Below the pieces are notes generated by a model, which saw nothing but the letters and a program-made list of their open reading frames with translations, ran no database searches and was not told the origin of the DNA. DNA of 64,000 nucleotides from Nigrospora sphaerica (Eukaryota; Ascomycota; Sordariomycetes; Amphisphaeriales; Apiosporaceae). A program made the position numbers and the translations under genes. Position 1 is the stretch's first letter. Each line of letters begins with the position of its first letter. The stretch is taken from positions 1,116,001-1,180,000 of the forward strand of contig JAGVVL010000013.1 in the NCBI GenBank assembly GCA_018287875.1. The letters run 5' to 3'. Of the stretch, positions 57,532-64,000 are shown piece by piece.

Positions 57532-58200
57532 AGGGGTTTGAGAGGAGGGGGGGGGCGCTTTACTAGCTATGGGGGTACCCTTCATATTAAGGGTGGGGTG
57601 TACCTATACACGTATAACCGACTTTTGGCTCAAGTACCACTGTTGACTCCCATACTCTGCTTAGTCTTTGTTTGTTTTAGGCTAAGGCACGGCCCGCTGA
57701 CCCTTTGGTGGCTTACGGGCCATCCCGATTCCCCGGGCCATGGGCCACACCGCGGATAATACTGTGTTCATTCGTTATCGAAGCCCATAGACTCTAAGAC
57801 CCCCCGCTAAGCCAAGACACTTGTACCCGCCTACCAACCCCAGTTCGCCTATCGTATCCATAGAAGCTAGCGTCGGTCAATGACGCTGGGCTATCGCCAA
57901 CTCCGAGCCTTGCCCCGAGAGTGGCCTGGTACCTGACAACCAAAGAGCCCTGGACGCCCTTGGCGGCGGTGCCTCCGGTGCAGCGTCAAAGGAGAGAGGG
58001 ATTTACCTGCCGAGATAAATTGCACCCTTGCAGAGACAAAAGATGAGAAAAAATGCTGCAGATCAGTTCCTGAATCGCCTTTCCGAAGGTGTCCGGTCTT
58101 GCAAAGCCCAACAAGTGGTTGCCACGGGCCATCATTTATTGTCTTGACAGACAATTCAGGTTAGCGTACCGTGCTGGTCTCGTTTTTCCACAGCTGGGTT
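57532..58200. other. Spacer between LINE copies B and C
   Basis: About 670 bp with a short G-run near 57546 and no recognisable gene. It separates two LINEs of the same orientation. Confidence 0.45.
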
Positions 58201-58213
58201 GAACACGGTGTTC
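58201..58213. repeat. Target-site duplication, 5' side of LINE copy C
   Basis: GAACACGGTGTTC, repeated exactly at 63049-63061. The sequence is itself a near-perfect palindrome. Confidence 0.92.
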
Positions 58214-58325
58214 GAAGAAAAAACTTTTTCGAAACCGACCCCACATAGCGATAACTTCACAACCACGACTCTATAAGCTACCGGATAGCCCGGAAACTGT
58301 TCCTAGGGCTTCATTTAGCCTAGAA

Positions 58326-59684
58326 ATGGTCGATTCACCACCCTCGAGGCAAAGCGCGGGCGGTGGGAGCCGCCATAGGCCCGCCCCACCCCCCGAGCCG
58401 TCACCTCCGGACTCAAGAACACCATCGCCAGACAGCATTACAACACCTGGACGCAGTCCAGAGGATATACGCAGCACTATAGACGACTTTAAACGCTTCC
58501 TAGCTGGTGAAGTCAACATTGCGGCCTTAGCCGCAGCGGTTCAAGCCGCCATTCCGGTCCTAGAGACGGCGGCCAAGGAATCGGACAACCAGCCCAGCGT
58601 CGAAAGACGTATCAATGCTATCGAGAACACGCTGCAAGCTATCTATAAGGAAATCAAAGCTCCTAAGACGTACGCTGTAGCCGCTACAGCCCTTACCGCA
58701 GCCCCAGCGCCCAGGGCCCCCCAGGTAGCCAAGACTCTGCCTCCTCGACACGAACGGGAGGTAACGGTCAAGGCCGCAGGAACTGAAGGCCGCACCTACG
58801 AAGAGATCGTGCGTAAAGTTAACGCAGCAACAGGTAAAGAAACAGCAATAGCCGCACGGAAGCTTCCCAGCGGAGACTATGCTATTACCTGCAAGACAGC
58901 AGAAGAGAAGCGACAGCTGGAAACCGACCGGGCCTGGACCACCGAGGCCTTCGGAGAGAACGCCTCTATCCAGAAGAGAAAGATCCTGGTGGTGGCCCAT
59001 GGCATCAACAAAGAGGCTATAGAGACGAACCAAGGGCAGCTAGGAGTCCAACTCCGGAACCAGCCCGGCGGCCCTATCGACGTCCTAGAGGCCAAGCTCC
59101 CTCGCAACGCTAAGACCTCGTCTAGGAAGGTCACGGCCCTATATATTGCAGTACCCACGGTTCAACAAGCGGAACAGCTATGCCGAGACGGCCTTATTTG
59201 GCAGTATAGCTACTATCCATGCGAGCCCTTCGCCGAAGGAGCCCAGCTTAAGCAGTGCTACCACTGCTACCGCTATGGACATATCGCCCGTGTCTGCCGC
59301 CACGCACGTAGGTGCGGGCTCTGCTCTTCAACAAAGCATGACGACAAAGAATGCCCAGAAGCCGAGGATAAGAGTCGGTACTGCTGTCCAGCATGCCGAG
59401 GACCACACACTACGTGGTCCAAGGAGTGTCCAGTCCGCCAGGAGCAGGTCCAGATCGCCAAGGCTACTTATATCACGAGACCGAAAGGATTCGCACTGCC
59501 CTCGCAAGAACCCCCTAAGCCAACAGCCGAGGACTGGCAGACAGTACAGCCGCGGAAGCGTCGAGCAACCAGCTGCCGTACTAGAAGCACTGGCAGAGCC
59601 CGCAGCAGAACCCACGAAGAGACAGACAACATGGACGTCGAAACACCGGAGTCAACACTGAACAGCATCCACGCTCGACCATGA
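58326..59684 (+). CDS. LINE copy C ORF1, gag-like RNA-binding protein
   Basis: 452 residues, intact. A proline- and serine-rich N-terminus is followed by a helical region and a conserved stretch around EGRTYEEIVRKVN and AFGENASIQKRKILVVAHGI. Three cysteine knuckles come next: CYHCYRYGHIARVC, CGLCSSTKHDDKEC and CCPACRGPHTTWSKEC. The tail is basic (RKRRATSCRTRSTGRARSR). The knuckles bind the element RNA to form the ribonucleoprotein used for retrotransposition. Its stop codon overlaps the ORF2 start by four bases (ATGA at 59681-59684). Confidence 0.9.
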   Translation: MVDSPPSRQSAGGGSRHRPAPPPEPSPPDSRTPSPDSITTPGRSPEDIRSTIDDFKRFLAGEVNIAALAAAVQAAIPVLETAAKESDNQPSVERRINAIENTLQAIYKEIKAPKTYAVAATALTAAPAPRAPQVAKTLPPRHEREVTVKAAGTEGRTYEEIVRKVNAATGKETAIAARKLPSGDYAITCKTAEEKRQLETDRAWTTEAFGENASIQKRKILVVAHGINKEAIETNQGQLGVQLRNQPGGPIDVLEAKLPRNAKTSSRKVTALYIAVPTVQQAEQLCRDGLIWQYSYYPCEPFAEGAQLKQCYHCYRYGHIARVCRHARRCGLCSSTKHDDKECPEAEDKSRYCCPACRGPHTTWSKECPVRQEQVQIAKATYITRPKGFALPSQEPPKPTAEDWQTVQPRKRRATSCRTRSTGRARSRTHEETDNMDVETPESTLNSIHARP

Positions 59685-62600
59685 CAGCGCTAAGGATCCT
59701 ACACTGGAACACGCAGAAAAGCAAGAAAGCACAGATCCCGGCAGTCGATGCCATCTCCGAAGAGTACGACGTCCTGGCTATCCAAGAGCCCTGGCGAAAC
59801 CCACACATGCCGACCACCTACTGCCCGAGATCCTCTCCGTACTACCTTCTCTATGCCGCCGAGGGAGGCAGAGCTTGCATCTACATTAATAAGAAGCACC
59901 CCCAGCGCAGTGGACTTATAAAGCGCAATCAGATAGGTGCAACATCACGATCCAGCTACCAGATGGTCCTATAACAGTTATCTGCGTATACTCGCCTCCT
60001 CCTGGATCGATTAGCAGATCAGACCTGCCAGCTATCGAAGCCCTCCTTACCGGTCCCCAGCTAAGACGAACAGTCCTCGTAGGAGACTTTAACGTTCACC
60101 ACCCTGTCTGGGGAGGACACAACGTCCGACCTCATAAGGCAGCCGATAAGCTACTCCAGCTAGCAGAATCCTGGAGACTCCAGCTTATCACTCCCCTGGA
60201 ACACCGACATGGACTCGAAGAGGGTGCATGGACTCCACGATCGACCTGGCGTGGGCCACGGACAATCTCCGAGCTGCCTACGACGGGTACGCCCCATATG
60301 CTGGATCCGATCACCTCCCCAGGTGATACGCGTGGCTGGACCTCAAAACGACCCCCAGAACAAGCCACGGCGCAGCTGGAAAACAGCTGACTATAACCAA
60401 GCGAAGGCCGAGGCGACACACCTTCCGCAGCCAGGGCTACTCGAGACACCGGGGAAATCGATAGATACACCGAAACGTTAACTAAGGAGCTAACTCGGAT
60501 AGCCGACCTAGTTGCCCCCCTCCGCCACTTTAAGAGGAGAGGCAAGGCATGGTGGAACCACGAAACAAAAGAAGCTATAGAGGAGGAGAGACGAGCCCAG
60601 CGAACATGGCTATCCGACAGGACAGACGCAGCCTGGCGAGCTCTTCGGCAAGCATCCCTTACGAAAAAGAAAACGATCCGCACTGCAAAGACAGCGACCT
60701 GGAGAAACATGCTTCACGAGGCCTCTAGCCAGCCAGCTGGCGTCTGGAACATCGCGAGATAGGCCAGAACCGAAGGAGCCGCACCGCCGCTACCTCCAGC
60801 CGTCCCCACGCTTCATACACCGCGAGGCGAAGCAACGACCCATAAGGAGAAAACGGAGGCCTTCTGGGAGAGGTTTTACCCTCTCCCTAAGGCCATGCAT
60901 ACCGGCTTCCGTATAACAAACCGGCTCGCAGCGCCTCTCGACATCGACGGCGAGGTGACAGCGGAGCAGGTCCAAGACGTCTTAAGCAAGGCAGGCCAGT
61001 GGAAAGCACCCGGACCAGACCAGCTTCCGAACGGATTCCTTAAGCGCTTAGGAAAGCCCCTCTTCCAGGCCTTAGCCTCCCTAGCGGAAGCATGCTGGCG
61101 TATAGGATACTATCCAACAGCGTTCCGCAAAGCAGTGACCGTTATCCTCCGGAAACCAGGAAAGCAGCCAAACGAGTACCACCAAGCCGGCGGATGGAGA
61201 CCTATCGCGCTACTTAACACCATGGGGAAGGTGATCGAGAGCCTGCTGGCGCAACGGCTAGCCAGCTTTGCGGAAGAAAACGGGCTGCTCCCGGACGAAC
61301 AGATGGGCAACCGGAAAGGCCGCTCCACGGAAACAGCCTTACGGTTGCTAACGGACCTAGTCCGCACAGCCTGGAAACATGGAGGTGCAGCAACCCTTCT
61401 ATCGCTGGATATCTCAGGCGCTTTCGACTCCGTCGACCATGGAAGGCTCCTCGCTAACCTGCGAGCGCTGAGGGTCCCTATATGGACTATTAGCTGGATC
61501 CGAAGCTTCTTATCTAACCGGTCCACTACGCTGTTCTTCGATGGCCAGGAATCGGACGAGATCCCAGTCCCAGCAGGCGTCCCGCAGGGCTCACCCCTAT
61601 CGCCTATCCTCTTCTGCCTTTATACAGCCGGTCTCTACAAGGCCCTCCGCGCTGTACCAGGGATAGCTACTATAGCCTTCGCAGACGACACAAACCTCGT
61701 GGGCTTCGGCTTAAACCCAGAGAAGACCTGCGAGCGGCTAGAAGCTGCTCATAGGGTCTGCAAAGAATGGGCAGTCAGCCACGGCATGACCTTTGCAGTC
61801 CAGAAATATCACCTAGTCCACTTCTCTCGAAGACAGAAAGGTCCGGATACAAAGATAGCCTTAGAAGGTCACGAAATCGAACCAGAAGACTCCTGCCGCG
61901 TCCTTGGCATCCAGGTGGATAGACGTCTCCGCTGGGACGTCCATATCCAGTCGATATCGAAGAAGATGGCGACGCAGGTTTACGCTCTAAACCGGATAGC
62001 CGGCTCGACGTGGGGCGCATCTCTCCAACGAGCCCGCCAAGTCTATATAGCTGTCGTACGGTCTGCGATAGGCTATAGAGCTTCAGAGTGGCACCGCCAG
62101 ATCTCGAAAAATCGAGCCAAGGCACTCAACGACGTCCAGACAGAGTGCCTCCGAAAGGTCACAGGAGCTTTCAAAGCCACGGCCACCGCAGTACTAGAAA
62201 CGGAAGCTTACGTGTCCCCCTTAGACACGTGGCTCAACAGAAGGGTGGCGGCATCGGAAGAGAGGCTCTAACAGCCGCGTATCGCATCACTCATCTAAGC
62301 GAGATGCGAAAACGCAGCTAGATGGATCCTAACAAGACCAACTCGCCGGCGCAGACCGAAAGGCCCCGACGCTCCCGATCGTAAGAGGTGGCTAGACGAA
62401 TGGCTAGCTGGAGACTCAGCACATAAGGCTGAGGAGAGAGACTGGCTTCAAAGATGGCAACAAGCGCAGCAAAATCGAACAACACGAACACCGGCAGCAA
62501 CTAAAATGCCGCCAGACAAGCACGTCCTCAAGCTCCATAAGGGACTCCATAAAGCCGAGAGCTCCATCCTCGTCTAAGCGAGGACTGGCAAGATTGGGCT

Positions 62601-62865
62601 GCGAGACTTCCTTTTTAAGCGTAGGGTCCCGGGCTTCGACAGCCCCTGGTGCGTCTGTGGTCAGGGCAGGGAGACCGTCCGGCATATCCTCGTTTTCTGC
62701 CCACGGGAAAGAGAAAGACGAGAGCATCTCGTCCAAGCTCTAGGAGGACCGATAGACACGGACAGGATGCTCGACACCCCAGGAAAAGCAGGAATCATCG
62801 CAAGATGGCTACTCCGCTCCGGAAGGCTGGACATGTTCCAGCTAGCAAATCAACTTATCAGCTAG
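59681..62865 (+). pseudogene. LINE copy C ORF2, endonuclease-reverse transcriptase, damaged
   Basis: Begins at ATG 59681. The AP-type endonuclease is recognisable (LHWNTQKSKKAQIPAV, LAIQEPW, then LVGDFNVHHP). A missing base near 59897, compared with copy B, shifts the frame, and further damage follows up to a TAG near 60760. From there the reverse transcriptase is open to 62271: KAPGPDQLPNGFLK, GNRKGRSTETALRLL, LSLDISGAFDSVDHG, PAGVPQGSPLSPILFCLYTA and the catalytic IAFADDTNLVG. TAA at 62269 and others interrupt the C-terminal part, which has the zinc-like CVCGQGRETVRHILVFC block. The enzyme would nick target DNA and copy the element RNA there. The end was placed at a TAG shared by all three copies (62863-62865). 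Confidence 0.88.
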
Positions 62866-63048
62866 GAAGCGGGCGCGCTGAGCCCGATCTCGGTATAGCA
62901 GGTCAAAGAGAAGATAGAAGCGGTACGACGCAGCGGAACCTAGGTTTTTCACCCGGCCGGACGGTTGCCCGGAACGGTTTTCCTAGGCTAAGATGCGCAG
63001 GGGGTCCTCATGGCCTAAATAGGTCGCTAGGTGTAAGAATAATAATAA

Positions 63049-63061
63049 GAACACGGTGTTC
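63049..63061. repeat. Target-site duplication, 3' side of LINE copy C
   Basis: Exact copy of 58201-58213. Confidence 0.92.
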
Positions 63062-63735
63062 CAGATTAACGATACAACGAATCAGCCAAGAGATCTGCTG
63101 ACCGCGGCATATTGTTGTTTATTGATACACCGAATGTCCCGACCGGCTCCAAAAACCAGACGTATAAGCGTGTGATCCCGAAGAAGGACTAAAATTCTAC
63201 CGGCTATAATTCTAGGGCGGTGTCTTACCGTCTGACGTGCCGTGGCTTCTTGTTTGACCGTGACGGAAATGTCTAATTTCCAAGTCCCTTGGGATGGGCT
63301 TACCTACTGATACACTGAGTAAGGCGTTGTCCATAAGGCGACCAGGAGCAGTGAGAGACAACAGTATGCAATTGGCAGATGAGTTCTCCATCTGGAGTCC
63401 GAGACTTGGTCTTGTCGGCGTCACCAGGCCAAGTTGTCGCCCAACCCTCCGGTTAGAGGCAGTGTAATAGCACAGCCTCTTTCAGAAGAATGATTTCGTC
63501 AGATCGGCTTGGCTGCATGGCGCAGGCAAACTCGGACTGTCTTTGATTGAAAATAGATATATAAACACCTGGCGCCATTGTCCTCCAGTGGGTAAGTATC
63601 GAGAGTTACGTCTGAGCGAGTCAACAGTCATCACCAGTGGCTGTCAATATCCCGCTATTTTTCTGTCCTTCCGACCACCCCGAACTCCTCCTTGCTAGTT
63701 GTCATCATCGTCTGCTCCCCTAACATCCCAGAATC
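63062..63735. other. Intergenic, promoter side of the last secreted protein gene
   Basis: No gene recognised. The last 70 bp are C/T-rich before the ATG. Confidence 0.4.
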
Positions 63736-63992
63736 ATGAAGCTCACCCTTTCCGCCATTTTCCTCAGTCTCTTGGCCGCCCAGGCCGAGGCCTTCCTATT
63801 CTGGCCCTTGATCATTCCACTCCCCCTGATCATCGTCCACCGAAACCCTGCGCCCGCGGCCCCTCCCAAGACTCCGCCCCTCCCAAGTGCCCTGCCTGCC
63901 CGGCGTGCAAATGCTCCAAGACGATCCCCGAGGTCACTGCCGAGAAAGCTACCTGCGAATCCGTAGGCGCCCCCTGGGCCTGCGGCTGCTGA
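63736..63992 (+). pseudogene. Secreted cysteine-rich protein gene with an out-of-frame tail
   Basis: ATG at 63736 opens a signal peptide (MKLTLSAIFLSLLAAQAEA) and a hydrophobic, then proline-rich stretch. In this frame the protein ends at TAG 63964-63966 with 76 residues and no cysteines. In another frame, from about 63886 to TGA 63990-63992, the sequence encodes a cysteine-dense tail: KCPACPACKC and, later, ACGC just before the stop. The shift coincides with a duplication: the 11-bp CCCCTCCCAAG occurs at 63860-63870 and again at 63877-63887, a 17-bp period. One 17-bp unit fewer would put tail and signal peptide in one frame. A 53-bp intron (63835-63887) could also join them but would need a poor donor and has no branch site. 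Assembly error is a third option. Confidence 0.55.
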
Positions 63993-64000
63993 TTGATTTT

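Larger units (their letters stand above)
58214..63048 (+). mobile_element. Full-length Tad1-like LINE, copy C (4,835 bp)
   Basis: The element runs from GAAGAAAAAACTTTTTCG to a short TAA-repeat tail and is bounded by perfect 13-bp target-site duplications. It has two overlapping ORFs: gag-like with three zinc knuckles, then endonuclease plus reverse transcriptase. This is the reference copy for A (inverted, truncated) and B. ORF1 is intact, but ORF2 carries a one-base deletion and several stops. It is probably recent but not autonomous. Confidence 0.93.

Noticed and set aside
63699..63992. 97-codon ORF covering the cysteine-rich tail
   Set aside because: It begins at a non-ATG codon and its N-terminal half is out of frame with the signal peptide; only the tail is protein-like.

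Overview
The window comes from a filamentous ascomycete, probably Sordariomycetes. The evidence is short introns of about 50-135 bp with GT-AG borders, eukaryotic tRNA genes with anticodon-loop introns and T-run terminators, non-LTR retrotransposons of the Tad1 type, a Fot1/pogo DNA transposon, and many C-to-T/G-to-A stop codons typical of repeat-induced point mutation (RIP). It is an accessory-looking region: real genes are spaced far apart and separated by repeats, decayed genes and empty DNA.

Layout. 1-2.5 kb holds a decayed LINE and a pogo-transposase scrap. 3-16.5 kb holds four minus-strand enzyme or transport genes: an MFS monocarboxylate-type permease, a Baeyer-Villiger-type flavin monooxygenase, a pyrroline-5-carboxylate-reductase-like enzyme and a seven-exon cytochrome P450. 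Relics of another P450 and an allantoate-type permease lie among them. This resembles the tailoring part of a metabolic cluster, but no synthase is present. 18-26 kb holds a broken ORF and two divergent ACS-family (allantoate/pantothenate-type) permeases.

26.8-40.5 kb mixes secreted and recognition-type genes: a six-cysteine small secreted protein, a decayed HET-domain gene, two more small secreted protein loci (one decayed), and a trypsin-fold protein whose catalytic serine is glycine. It also holds a tRNA-Ile and a 5'-truncated LINE with target-site duplications. 41-43 kb is a complete Fot1/pogo element with 43-bp terminal inverted repeats. 43.5-45.6 kb is one continuous 678-codon frame joining a von Willebrand A domain to a papain-like peptidase, broken by six stops. 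tRNA-iMet, tRNA-Ala and tRNA-Ser lie between 43 and 49.5 kb. 50.5-52 kb is a secreted histidine acid phosphatase (phytase).

52.4-63 kb is two LINE copies in the same orientation. The first is RIP-damaged and carries a duplicated 5' end. The second is full length (4.8 kb) with a perfect 13-bp target-site duplication and an intact ORF1. The window ends with a secreted cysteine-rich protein gene whose cysteine-rich tail is out of frame by a 17-bp duplication.

Exon models were built by hand from splice borders, phase and family resemblance. Family names are from recognised motifs, not from searches.
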